Of a stretch of 64,000 nt of DNA, positions 44,914 through 53,745 are shown piece by piece (position 1 is the first letter of the stretch; every line of letters begins with the position of its first letter). This stretch comes from Collinsella sp. Its GTDB lineage: Bacteria > Actinomycetota > Coriobacteriia > Coriobacteriales > Coriobacteriaceae. A program made the position numbers and the translations under genes. The stretch lies in contig DXMW01000012.1 of assembly GCA_019414045.1 (NCBI GenBank), forward strand, positions 1-64,000. The letters run 5' to 3'. The notes under the pieces were generated by a model, which saw only the letters and a list, made by a program, of their open reading frames with translations, did not search any database and had not been told where the DNA came from.

Positions 44914-46194
44914 ATGTCAGAAGAGCTTCGTTCCATCCCACCCCAACACGGATCGTTTGTGTTTACGTCGGAATCGGTGACCGAGGGTCATCCCGATAAG
45001 ATCGCTGACCAGATCAGCGACGCCGTACTCGACGCAATCCTCGCCAAAGAAATAGAGCTCCAGGAGCAGGGCTATATTGCGCCCAACGGCGTGCCCGCCA
45101 ACGTGGAGAACGTCCGCTGCGCCTGCGAGACCCTCGTGACCACCGGCACCGTCATCGTTGCCGGCGAGATCCGTACCCAGGCCTACGTCGACGTGCAGGA
45201 AATCGCCCGCGGCGTCATCCGCCGCATCGGCTACAACCGTGCCAAGTTCGGTTTTGACTGCGATACCTGCGGCGTCATGAGCCTTATTCACGAGCAGTCA
45301 CCCGACATCGCCCAGGGCGTCGACGAGTCGTTTGAGACGCAGACCGGCGCTACCAGCGACCCGATCGACTTGATCGGCGCCGGCGACCAGGGCATGATGT
45401 TCGGTTATGCCTCCAACGAAACCAAGACCCTCATGCCCATGCCGCACTACCTGGCGAGCCGCCTGGCCGAGCGCCTGGCAGCCGTGCGCCACGACGGCAC
45501 CCTCGCCTACCTGCGCCCCGACGGCAAAACCCAGGTCACCGTGCGCTACGAAGATGGCAAGCCCGTCGAGGTCACGACCATCGTCATCTCCACGCAGCAT
45601 GCCGCCGAAATCGAGGACATGGGCAAGATCAAGGCCGATCTGATCGAGCACGTTATCACTCCGGTTATGGCCGCCGAGAACATGCCGTGGGACAACGCGG
45701 ACATCTATGTGAACCCCACCGGTCGCTTTGTCGTAGGCGGCCCCATGGGCGACACGGGCCTGACCGGCCGCAAGATCATCGTCGACACCTATGGCGGCTA
45801 CGGCCGTCACGGCGGCGGCGCCTTTAGCGGCAAGGACTGCACCAAGGTCGACCGCTCCGCCGCGTATGCCGCGCGCTGGGTCGCCAAGAACGTGGTCGCC
45901 GCCGGTCTGGCCGACCGATGCGAAGTCGAGCTTGCCTACGCCATCGGCGTTTCCAAGCCCCTCTCAATCATGGTCGACACCTTCGGTACCGCGCATGTTG
46001 CCGAGGACAAGATCGTCGAGGCAGTTGAGAAAACCTTCGACCTGCGCCCGGGCGCCATCATCCGCGACCTGGACCTGCGTCGACCGATCTACGAGAAGAC
46101 GGCAGCCTACGGCCACTTCGGCCGCGAAGACGCCGACTTCACCTGGGAGAAAACCGACCGAGTCGAAGAACTCAAAGCAGCCTGCGGCCTGTAA
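44914..46194 (+). CDS. metK: S-adenosylmethionine synthetase
   Basis: 426 residues, somewhat longer than the usual ~390-400. TSESVTEGHPDKIADQISDA (methionine/ATP site), IGAGDQGMMFGYASNET, and the metal/phosphate loop GGGAFSGKDCTKVDRSA are intact. It makes SAM from methionine and ATP, needed by the many methyltransferases. GAAAGGACA lies 6 bases before ATG. No SAM riboswitch is recognisable in the upstream spacer. Confidence 0.97.
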   Translation: MSEELRSIPPQHGSFVFTSESVTEGHPDKIADQISDAVLDAILAKEIELQEQGYIAPNGVPANVENVRCACETLVTTGTVIVAGEIRTQAYVDVQEIARGVIRRIGYNRAKFGFDCDTCGVMSLIHEQSPDIAQGVDESFETQTGATSDPIDLIGAGDQGMMFGYASNETKTLMPMPHYLASRLAERLAAVRHDGTLAYLRPDGKTQVTVRYEDGKPVEVTTIVISTQHAAEIEDMGKIKADLIEHVITPVMAAENMPWDNADIYVNPTGRFVVGGPMGDTGLTGRKIIVDTYGGYGRHGGGAFSGKDCTKVDRSAAYAARWVAKNVVAAGLADRCEVELAYAIGVSKPLSIMVDTFGTAHVAEDKIVEAVEKTFDLRPGAIIRDLDLRRPIYEKTAAYGHFGREDADFTWEKTDRVEELKAACGL

Positions 46195-46233
46195 TTAAGA
46201 GCCGCTAAGGTCACAACACGCATGCGCTTTCAA

Positions 46234-46270
46234 AAGAAGTACCGCCCCCAAGCGGTGCTTCTTTTTTATT
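46234..46270 (+). terminator. metK terminator
   Basis: An 11-bp stem (AGAAGTACCGC / GCGGTGCTTCT, one G-U type mismatch) followed by TTTTTTATT. A classical Rho-independent terminator 40 bases after metK. Confidence 0.95.
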
Positions 46271-46362
46271 AATCCGGTGGTGAAGATGCTTCGATATGAG
46301 CCTACGCTGCGTCACCAGCTAATGAATTTTGCAGCACACGCGCCTCTACCATGTATCCTTAG

Positions 46363-46481
46363 TTCCGAGGGCTTTGGTATTTGGTCGGTCGCGAGTTCCG
46401 CACGAGCCGGAGGCCACTTAATGTGGCCTCCGTGCGAGCCAGGACTGTAGAGCAGGCGACCAAATACCAAAGTCCTCGGAA
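46363..46481. repeat. Nested inverted repeat G
   Basis: 25-base arms (46363-46387 and 46457-46481) with one mismatch enclose a second strong hairpin, CGGAGGCCAC / GTGGCCTCCG (46408-46432). It ends 24 bases before the sdaA start codon, close enough to affect its expression. The remainder of the 46195-46505 spacer has no gene. Confidence 0.93.
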
Positions 46482-46505
46482 CGACGGGATAGAACAGGAG
46501 CACCC

Positions 46506-48113
46506 ATGGCAGGCAAGCCGCAAACACTAGCTACGACCTCGGCATTCGAGATCTTGGGCCCCGTCATGGTCGGCCCCAGCTCATCACACACCGCCGGCGC
46601 CCTGCGCTGCGCCCAAGTTGCCGCCAGCCTACTGGAAGGCCGTATCACCAAGGTCAGCTTTGGCCTGTGGAACTCCTTTGCCCACACCTACCGGGGCCAC
46701 GGCACCGACCGTGCACTCGTCGCAGGCATACTGGGCCTCGACACCGATGACGAGAACATCAAGCAGGCGTTCGACCTCGCACGCGAGCAGGGCCTCGAAT
46801 ATCACTTTGACATCAAGGGCGATGACGCCTCCATCCACCCCAACACCGTCGACATCGACATGGTCGACGACACGGGCGCCACGGCACAGGTCCGCGGTGA
46901 GAGCCTGGGCGGCGGCAAGATGCGCATCAGCCGCATTAACGGCGTCGGCGTCGACATCTCGGGCATGTACTCCACGCTCTTCGTGGCGCACCAGGATGTT
47001 CCCGGCGTGCTCGCCGCGCTCACGAACCTGCTCGCCTACGTACACGTGAACATCGCCTTCTGCCGCACCTACCGCACCGAGGTGGGCGGCCAGGCCTACT
47101 CCGTCTTTGAGACCGACGGCGCGCCCGACGACACCGTCGTCCCTATGCTGCGCAAGCTCGACAATGTCGATTACGCGACCTTTATCGAACTCCCCGGTTC
47201 TGCCTCGTCGCTCTCCCCCGGCGTCTCGGCCAAGGAAATCTTCGACGACGGCGAGCAGCTGCTCGATGCGTGCGAGGAACGGGGGCTCAACATCGGCGCC
47301 GTCATGGCCGTGCGCGAGGCACGTCTGACCGGCGAGGCACACGCTATCGCCGCCATGCGCCGCGTACTCGACGTCATGCGCGAAGAGACCACAGCCCCCA
47401 TTTCCAATCCACAGCGCTCGCTCGGCGGCCTCATCGGCGGCGAGGCAAAGCTTGTCGATGCCACCAGCCGAAACGATCTGAGCATAAGCCTGATGGGCGC
47501 CGTCCAGACCGACGCCGTGGCCCGCGCCATGGCCGTGCTCGAGCGCTCCGCCACCATGGGCGTGATCGTCGCAGCTCCGACGGCAGGATCCGCGGGTGTT
47601 GTGCCCGGCTGCGTGCTGGCGCTCGCAGACCATTTGCAGCTGGACGACGAGCAGGTCATGGATGCCCTTTATTGCGCCGCCGCCATCGGCCTCAACCTCA
47701 CCACGAGCGCCTGCGTTGCCGGCGCCGAGGGCGGCTGTCAGGCCGAGGTCGGAAGTGCGGCCGCCATGGCCGCCGCCGCGCTGGTGCAGATGCTCGGCGG
47801 CACACCCGAGCAGGCGCTCGACGCCAGTTCCATCGCGCTGAGTAATCTGCTGGGCCTCGTTTGTGACCCCGTCGGTGGCCTCGTGGAGGTGCCCTGCCAA
47901 AACCGCAACGCCATCGGCGTGGCAGCCGCCTTTAGCTCCGCACAACTCGCCCTCGCCGGCATTAAGAGCCTGGTGCCGTTTGACCAGATGGCACACGTCA
48001 TGCTCTCGGTGGGACACGCGTTGCCGGCCACGCTGCGCGAGACGGCAAAGGGCGGCATCGCGCAGGCTCCGGCCGCACTTTCGGCCTGTGCAAAATGCGG
48101 TGTGTGCGGATAG
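46506..48113 (+). CDS. sdaA: L-serine ammonia-lyase, iron-sulfur type, single chain
   Basis: 535 residues. It converts L-serine to pyruvate and ammonia with a 4Fe-4S cluster. The beta domain has GPVMVGPSSSHTAGALRCA; an ACT-like regulatory segment lies around 155-230 (VLAALTNLLAYVHVNIAFCRT). The alpha domain has the Cys-bearing loops TTSACVAGAEGGCQAEVGSA and LVCDPVGGLVEVPCQNRNA and ends KCGVCG. Both subunits are fused, unlike the two-gene Bacillus form. Oxygen sensitivity of the cluster fits an anaerobic host. Repeat G lies in its upstream region. Confidence 0.95.
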   Translation: MAGKPQTLATTSAFEILGPVMVGPSSSHTAGALRCAQVAASLLEGRITKVSFGLWNSFAHTYRGHGTDRALVAGILGLDTDDENIKQAFDLAREQGLEYHFDIKGDDASIHPNTVDIDMVDDTGATAQVRGESLGGGKMRISRINGVGVDISGMYSTLFVAHQDVPGVLAALTNLLAYVHVNIAFCRTYRTEVGGQAYSVFETDGAPDDTVVPMLRKLDNVDYATFIELPGSASSLSPGVSAKEIFDDGEQLLDACEERGLNIGAVMAVREARLTGEAHAIAAMRRVLDVMREETTAPISNPQRSLGGLIGGEAKLVDATSRNDLSISLMGAVQTDAVARAMAVLERSATMGVIVAAPTAGSAGVVPGCVLALADHLQLDDEQVMDALYCAAAIGLNLTTSACVAGAEGGCQAEVGSAAAMAAAALVQMLGGTPEQALDASSIALSNLLGLVCDPVGGLVEVPCQNRNAIGVAAAFSSAQLALAGIKSLVPFDQMAHVMLSVGHALPATLRETAKGGIAQAPAALSACAKCGVCG

Positions 48114-48131
48114 CGACAAAGAACGACTCGA

Positions 48132-48158
48132 AGGTGGGACAAATGTCCCACCTCTTTT
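48132..48158 (+). terminator. sdaA terminator
   Basis: A perfect 9-bp stem AGGTGGGAC / GTCCCACCT with a 4-base loop followed by CTTTTG, 18 bases after the stop. Confidence 0.88.
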
Positions 48159-48253
48159 GAATGCCACCGTTTCCATACCACAATCAACTAGGTAATCGCT
48201 ATAATGCAAGCCCAGTAAAAACACGATGAGCCGCAAGGCGAAATTCGAAGGAT

Positions 48254-49987
48254 ATGCACACGATGTCGCAAAACGATCGAACTCAACTGATTCCCGATCC
48301 GCAGCAGCCGAGCAGGCACACCGGCGGCGTTCAGTCGCCGCGTCCTATCGCGCCGAGCCACGGTCAGCAGCGTGGTGCGGCAAACGCTTCGCAACGCCCG
48401 AACCAGCAGCGCCAGCAACGTCAGCAGCGCCAGGCAAACGGCAATACGCCCAAGCAGCCCCCCACGCACGGTCGAGGCGATCGCGGCCCCGCGCGCAAAC
48501 CCACCGGGAACAATAAGTCGGGCAAAAAGACGACGCTCTTTGTCCTCCTGGGCCTTATCGTCATTGTCTATATCGTAGGCGTCGTAGCGTTTTCGCAGGT
48601 AGCCTACCCCAACACCACCATCGCCGGCGTCGACGTCTCGTTCTCCAACGCTTCGTCTGCCGCCACCAAGGTCAACTCAGCGTGGAAGCACTATAAGCTC
48701 ACCGTGGCGGGCGATGACTTTAGCTGGACCTATCAGCCCGAGTCCGATGAGCCCATCGTCGACGGCGAAGCTGCCGCAAAAGAGATCATCAACCACAACG
48801 AAGCCTTTGTATGGCCGGTCCGCCTTGTAGAATCCTTAAGCGGCAAGACCAAAACAACCGCTACCTCCAACGAAGTAGATCTTGATCAAGACGTCGACCT
48901 GTCCATGCTCTCCGATACCTTTGACCAAAAGCAGTTTGAGAAGGATCTGGGCACCGCCATCGATGAGTTTAACGAGGGCCGTTCGGGCACGTTCGAGGCC
49001 AATAGCTCCTATGACGAGCAGGCCGGCAAGTTTACCGTCGAGAAGGCGCGCTCCAACGAAAAACTCGACCGCGAGCATGTCATTAAGTATGCCGAGCTCG
49101 AGCTTGCCTCGCTGTCCGAGACCGTAGACCTTTCCAAGCTCGGCAACGATGCCTATGAGCCGCTCAATGGAACGCTGACCGATGATCAGATTCAGGCCGC
49201 ATGCGATGCCGCCAACAACTTCCTGGGCGTCAACGTGACCCTCAAGCTCAACGGCGAGGATGCCGGCAAGGTTGATGGCAGCTCCGTGTTGCAGTGGATC
49301 AGCTTTGCCGATCCGGCCAACCCCACGCTCGATACGTCGCAGATCGGCAGCTGGGCAGCCGAGCTCGCCAACGGCTTTAACACCGTGGGCTCCACTCGCT
49401 GGTGGACGCGCGCCGATGGCAAGCAATGCGCCGTCGAAGGCGGCGACTTTGGTTGGTCCATCGACAGCAGCTCGCTCGCCAAGCAGGTCGAGGACGCCAT
49501 TAACAACAAGCAGACCGGCGAAATCGAGATCAAGTACTCCCAGAAGGCCGACACCTTTACTGCAAAGGGAGAGCCCGACTGGAAGGCATACGTCGATGTC
49601 GATCTGTCCGAGCAGCACGCGCGCTACTACGACGAGAGCGGCAATATCGTGTGGGAGGCCAACTTTATCTCCGGCAAGCCGGGAGAGGACGCCACCCCCG
49701 AGGGCGTATGGCAGATCAACAGCAACAATGGCGCCAGCAAGCTTATCGGTGCCAAGGACCCCGAGACCGGCAAGCCCAAATACGAGAGCCCGGTCAGCTA
49801 TTGGATGCCGTTTGAGGGAAACATGGTCGGCTTCCACGATGCAACGTGGCAAAACGACAAGAGTTTCGACGATCCCAACTCCTACAAGTGGTGCGGCAGC
49901 CACGGATGCATCAACCTTCGCCTGGCCGACGCCAAGGCGCTGCACGATTGCATCAAAGTCGGCCTGTGCGTGGTTGTCCACTCGTAG
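48254..49987 (+). CDS. L,D-transpeptidase (YkuD) with low-complexity cytoplasmic head
   Basis: 577 residues. The first ~90 are Gln/Asn/Arg/Pro-rich and disordered (QQRQQRQQRQANGN). A single membrane helix follows (TTLFVLLGLIVIVYIVGVVAF), then peptidoglycan-binding PG_binding_4/VanW-type repeats, and a C-terminal YkuD domain with GFHDATW and the catalytic WCGSHGCINLRLADA. It would form 3-3 crosslinks in the cell wall outside the membrane. ATG 48254 is very near the AAGGA; ATG 48263 (MSQNDRTQL) has better spacing and may be the real start. Confidence 0.92.
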   Translation: MHTMSQNDRTQLIPDPQQPSRHTGGVQSPRPIAPSHGQQRGAANASQRPNQQRQQRQQRQANGNTPKQPPTHGRGDRGPARKPTGNNKSGKKTTLFVLLGLIVIVYIVGVVAFSQVAYPNTTIAGVDVSFSNASSAATKVNSAWKHYKLTVAGDDFSWTYQPESDEPIVDGEAAAKEIINHNEAFVWPVRLVESLSGKTKTTATSNEVDLDQDVDLSMLSDTFDQKQFEKDLGTAIDEFNEGRSGTFEANSSYDEQAGKFTVEKARSNEKLDREHVIKYAELELASLSETVDLSKLGNDAYEPLNGTLTDDQIQAACDAANNFLGVNVTLKLNGEDAGKVDGSSVLQWISFADPANPTLDTSQIGSWAAELANGFNTVGSTRWWTRADGKQCAVEGGDFGWSIDSSSLAKQVEDAINNKQTGEIEIKYSQKADTFTAKGEPDWKAYVDVDLSEQHARYYDESGNIVWEANFISGKPGEDATPEGVWQINSNNGASKLIGAKDPETGKPKYESPVSYWMPFEGNMVGFHDATWQNDKSFDDPNSYKWCGSHGCINLRLADAKALHDCIKVGLCVVVHS

Positions 49988-50119
49988 TGCAACGCGCGCA
50001 TTCATACAACATGCAACTGCTGCGACCAATCTAACAATTCCGAAAGATACCGTCCTATGCGCCTGCCCCAACCGGCGGGCGCATATACTTATCAAGGTTC
50101 TTTCTATAAAGGAGACGCT

Positions 50120-51541
50120 ATGCCGAATGTCCCCAACATCACCCCGGGCCCGGATGATACCGAGCACACGCCCGAAGGTGCCACCGAAACGCTTCCTCTG
50201 ATCACAGACGTACATGCCGACAAGGAGAGCGGACGCACGAACGATACGGCCGAGATTTCCGATGAAGAGGCATATGCCAAGCTCAAGGCAAAACGTGCCG
50301 AACGTCGACGCAAAAAGCTGATTCGACGCGGCATTGCCGCCGGCATCGTAGGTGTCATCGCGCTCATTGCTATTGTTGCAACCCTGGTTATCAATGCGCA
50401 GCCACAGGGCGATAGCAGGCCTGCGACCGACATGGTGACCGAGGGCACGTTTAGCACAACGGTCGAGGCAAAAGGCCAGCTCAAACCCATTTCGTCCTCA
50501 GTGGTCTCCCCTTCTGTCGACGGCACGGTCGATTCGATCAACGTGCAGGCAGGCCAATCCGTCAACGAGGGCGACGTGCTTATGACCATTAAAAACGAAG
50601 AGCTCGATCGCAACGTTGCCGAGGCGCAGCGTGCAGTTGCAGCCGCTCAAGAAGACCTCGCCAACGCGAAGAAAGCCGCAGCTGCCGCGCAGGCCAACCC
50701 AACGACGGACGTCGACGGAGGTTCCGCAGCGGCTGGCATCTCCGCCGCATCAGCGGACACGAACGCCGTATCGGCCGCGCAGCGCAGCCTCACATCGGCC
50801 CAGGCAAACCTCGATCAGGCGAACGCCAAGGTCGCCAGCCGTACGGTCACGGCCCCGAGCTCGGGCAGCATCGTGGCGCTCAACGCCAAGGTGGGCGCCA
50901 CGGTAACAGGCGGCATGATCATGGGCGAAAGCGATACGAGCGGCGGCAAGCAGTGCATGCAGATCGCCGACCTGTCCAAGATGAAGGTGACGGTTCAGGT
51001 GGGCGAAAAGGATATCGCCAAAATTGCCGTGGGCCAAAGCGCCAACGTGACCTACCCCGCGTTTCCCGATATCGTGAGCCAGGGCACCGTCACGGCTATC
51101 GCCTCGGTGGCAAACTCCGACTCCTCCTCCGGGAGCGGCGGCAGTGTGACCTTCAACGTCGACATCCTCATCGAAGCACCTGACAGTCGCCTTAAGCCGG
51201 GTATGACTGCCGAGGTCTCGGTAGTGACCGAGAAGCTCGACGACGTGGTGATGGTGCCGACCATGGCGCTGATGACCGAAGATGGCGAGCACTATTACGT
51301 CAATTTGGCCACCGATTCGGAGGGCAAAAAGACGCGCCGCGTGAAGGTGACCGTCGTGACGCAAAACGACAACGAGGCTGTAGTCGGTAAGGCGCAGGTC
51401 AAGCGCGACGACCAGGGCAACGAGATCAATCCAGACGTCCCGGTTACCAAGCTACGCGACGGCGACACCATCGTGACGGATACCGGCACAGGAATGACGG
51501 CAGACGGCGGCGACAACATGCCTGCCGACGAGGGCAAGTAA
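50120..51541 (+). CDS. MacA-like membrane fusion protein of an ABC exporter
   Basis: 473 residues. A cytoplasmic head, one membrane helix (AAGIVGVIALIAIVATLVI), then an HlyD/MacA-like adaptor: the first lipoyl half (SVVSPSVDGTVDSINVQAGQ), an Ala/Gln-rich coiled-coil hairpin (about residues 170-250), the second half (TVTAPSSGSIVALNAKVGAT) and beta-barrel domains. It couples the inner-membrane exporter encoded next to substrate release. AAAGGAG lies 5 bases before ATG 50120. Its stop overlaps the ATPase start (TAATG). Confidence 0.9.
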   Translation: MPNVPNITPGPDDTEHTPEGATETLPLITDVHADKESGRTNDTAEISDEEAYAKLKAKRAERRRKKLIRRGIAAGIVGVIALIAIVATLVINAQPQGDSRPATDMVTEGTFSTTVEAKGQLKPISSSVVSPSVDGTVDSINVQAGQSVNEGDVLMTIKNEELDRNVAEAQRAVAAAQEDLANAKKAAAAAQANPTTDVDGGSAAAGISAASADTNAVSAAQRSLTSAQANLDQANAKVASRTVTAPSSGSIVALNAKVGATVTGGMIMGESDTSGGKQCMQIADLSKMKVTVQVGEKDIAKIAVGQSANVTYPAFPDIVSQGTVTAIASVANSDSSSGSGGSVTFNVDILIEAPDSRLKPGMTAEVSVVTEKLDDVVMVPTMALMTEDGEHYYVNLATDSEGKKTRRVKVTVVTQNDNEAVVGKAQVKRDDQGNEINPDVPVTKLRDGDTIVTDTGTGMTADGGDNMPADEGK

Positions 51542-52314
51542 TGCGTCCCGTCATCGACATCCGCAACGTGCACCGCATCTTTGAGAGCGAGGCCGGTTGC
51601 GCCCACATCCTGCATAACGTGAGCCTGGCAGTAGACCCCGGTGAGTTCGTTGCCATCACCGGCCCCTCGGGCTCGGGCAAGTCGACGCTCATGAACATCC
51701 TGGGCTGCCTGGACAAACCGACGGCGGGCGATTACTTCCTGCAAGGGCTCAACGTCGCCGAGCTCGACGATGACGAGCTCACCGAGGTGCGAGCGCTGAG
51801 CATCGGCTTTGTCTTTCAGAGCTTTAATCTGCTGCCGCGCCTGACGGTGATCGAAAACGTCATGCTGCCGCTGTCCTACACCAATGTGCCGCGCAGCCAG
51901 CGCGAGATGCGCGCCGTACACGCGCTGCAGGCCGTCACGCTGCCCGTCGACCACTGGGACCACCGCATATCCGAGCTCTCGGGCGGCCAGATGCAGCGCG
52001 TCGCCATCGCGCGCGCCCTTGTCAACGATCCACCCATCATTTTGGCCGACGAGCCGACGGGCAACCTGGACTCCGCCACGGGAGCGCTCGTCATGGAAAC
52101 CTTCCACAAGCTCCAGGAGCGCGGCAAAACCATCGTGCTTATCACACACGACCCCGGCATCGCCGCCGAGGCCGACCGTGCCGTGACCATCCGCGACGGT
52201 CGCATTCACGACGGCGCGTATATTCCGCATGCACCGCGGACCCTACGCAGCGCCGTAGATAACCTGCCCATGATTTCCGCCTCCGCCAACCCGCCGAAAG
52301 GAGTGATGGCATGA
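51541..52314 (+). CDS. MacB/LolD-type ABC transporter ATPase
   Basis: 257 residues. Walker A GPSGSGKSTLMNILGCLDKP, Q-loop FVFQSFNLLPRLTV, signature ELSGGQMQRVAIARALVNDP and Walker B IILADEPTGNLDS are all standard for the FtsE/LolD/MacB group, which drives mechanotransmission rather than passing substrate through the membrane. It overlaps the adaptor stop by one base and the permease start by 4 bases. Confidence 0.95.
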   Translation: MRPVIDIRNVHRIFESEAGCAHILHNVSLAVDPGEFVAITGPSGSGKSTLMNILGCLDKPTAGDYFLQGLNVAELDDDELTEVRALSIGFVFQSFNLLPRLTVIENVMLPLSYTNVPRSQREMRAVHALQAVTLPVDHWDHRISELSGGQMQRVAIARALVNDPPIILADEPTGNLDSATGALVMETFHKLQERGKTIVLITHDPGIAAEADRAVTIRDGRIHDGAYIPHAPRTLRSAVDNLPMISASANPPKGVMA

Positions 52315-53525
52315 GCGCCCGCGATCTTATCCAGGAAGCCCTTCACTCGCTCGAGGCCAACAAGGGGCGCAGCCTGCTCACCATCCTGGGCATTGTCATC
52401 GGCATCGCCTCGGTCATTGCCATGACTTCGCTCATCGGCGGCATCCAAAACAGCTTGGTCAACAGCCTTGGCCTCAACGCAGCTCGCATGGTTCAGATCT
52501 ATTCGTCCCAAGAACTCTCTGATTCTGACGTCCAGAAGCTTAAAAAACTGGTGCCGCAGATAGAACAGATCGGCATTGTCAAAAGCGCGTATACCGAGTA
52601 CAAGACCGGCGATAAAAGCTATACCGTCATGGCACAGGGTGTCGATAGCGACATGCTCGACGCCGTGGGTGCCAGTAAGCTCGTTGCGGGGCGCACCTAC
52701 ACCGATGTCGAGTCAAAGGCAGGCTCGCGCGTGGCGCTCATCAGCCGCGGCGGCGCCGATCAGCTTTACGGCAACGAACAGGATGCGCTGGGAAAAACCA
52801 TCAAAGTGTCCAACGGCGAGGTGCAGATTGTAGGCGTGATTGATGGCGGCGGCGACTCCATGGGCTCGCTCACTTTGTATATGCCACGCGAAACCATCTC
52901 CGGCCTATTTGGCGACGAGAATCCTTCATTCCCCAGCGTGACGGCACTTGCCGCCGAGGGCACGGACATGGATGAGCTCTGCAAGACCATCGAGTCCAAG
53001 GTACGCGCGATGAAGGGTATCGCGGAGGATGATGAGTACGACAGTGTATCGGCTACCTCCATGAAAAGCGCTATCGACTCCCTCAATTCCTTTATGGGCG
53101 CCTTCTCGCTCATCATGGGTGCTGTCGCCAGTATCTCGCTGCTTGTCGGCGGTATCGGTATTATGAACATGATGCTCACCAACGTGACTGAGCGCATCCG
53201 CGAGATCGGCATCCGTCGCGCTCTGGGCGCCAGTCGTCGCGATATCACCGCACAGTTTTTGGCCGAGTCCTCGGCGCTGTGCGTCACCGGTGGCCTGCTG
53301 GGTGTCCTGATAGGCTATCTGCCGGCCTGGGGCCTCGCGATGTTTGCCTCCGGATCCGGGATTCTTGGCGAGCTCGGTGCCAGCGGGCAAATCACCCCGA
53401 GTTTTTCAATCGCCACGGTGCTGCTGGCCTTCGCCGTCTCCGTCGGCATCGGCGTAATCTTTGGCTTCTACCCCGCTCGACGCGCGGCAAAGCTCGACCC
53501 GGTGGAGTGCCTACGCTACCAGTAA
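52311..53525 (+). CDS. MacB/FtsX-type ABC transporter permease
   Basis: 404 residues. An N-terminal membrane helix after KGRSLLTILGIVIGIASVIAM, a large extracytoplasmic MacB_PCD domain (about 50-270), then three helices of the FtsX domain with IGIMNMMLTNVTERIREIGI and RRALGASRRDITAQFL. It completes a three-gene MacAB-like system, probably exporting a peptide or lipid-like compound; the substrate is unknown. Confidence 0.93.
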   Translation: MSARDLIQEALHSLEANKGRSLLTILGIVIGIASVIAMTSLIGGIQNSLVNSLGLNAARMVQIYSSQELSDSDVQKLKKLVPQIEQIGIVKSAYTEYKTGDKSYTVMAQGVDSDMLDAVGASKLVAGRTYTDVESKAGSRVALISRGGADQLYGNEQDALGKTIKVSNGEVQIVGVIDGGGDSMGSLTLYMPRETISGLFGDENPSFPSVTALAAEGTDMDELCKTIESKVRAMKGIAEDDEYDSVSATSMKSAIDSLNSFMGAFSLIMGAVASISLLVGGIGIMNMMLTNVTERIREIGIRRALGASRRDITAQFLAESSALCVTGGLLGVLIGYLPAWGLAMFASGSGILGELGASGQITPSFSIATVLLAFAVSVGIGVIFGFYPARRAAKLDPVECLRYQ

Positions 53526-53538
53526 GCCACCACCAACA

Positions 53539-53605
53539 AGTTGCGGTGAATTAGGGACTGAATATGCTATCTAGCAGAAAAAACAGACACTATTTCACCG
53601 CAACT
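53539..53605. repeat. Nested inverted repeat C, second copy of family B
   Basis: Arms 53539-53560 and 53584-53605 carry the same AGTTGCGGTGAA..TAG sequence as repeat B at 37231, with three mismatches between arms. The loop has TGCT ATCT AGCA. It lies between the permease gene and a transposase fossil. Confidence 0.88.
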
Positions 53606-53607
53606 CA

Positions 53608-53702
53608 TTGAAGGGCTGTTTGCGCCAGTTCCGGGCGTCGTCCTCGAGCTCTGGCGGATGACGGGCTTGTACGGGTCGAGCTTGCTCGGGGCGATCCTCC
53701 TC
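53608..53702 (-). pseudogene. Fossil of an IS21-type (IstA) transposase N-terminus
   Basis: The minus strand in one frame encodes APSKLDPYKPVIRQ and, after a frame change, LEDDARNWRKQPF. Joined, this matches the pattern LDPYKPxIxxxLEEDxRxxRKQR near the N-terminus of IstA transposases of the IS21 family. Both sides are truncated; no inverted repeats or IstB gene are near. It marks the junction between the ABC exporter and the cobalamin cluster. Confidence 0.6.
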
Positions 53703-53714
53703 GCGGGCGGGAGG

Positions 53715-53745
53715 GCGCGCTAGGCGCGGCGAGCGCCTAGCGCGC
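53715..53745. terminator. GC-rich hairpin overlapping the cbiJ stop
   Basis: A perfect 12-bp stem GCGCGCTAGGCG / CGCCTAGCGCGC with a 7-base loop includes the last codons of cbiJ. No U-run follows, so termination would need Rho or another factor; it may also protect the operon's 3' end. Confidence 0.5.

Noticed and set aside
46195..46505. Possible riboswitch upstream of sdaA
   Set aside because: The structure is explained by the metK terminator plus a long inverted repeat; no conserved glycine, SAM or serine-related aptamer core was recognised.
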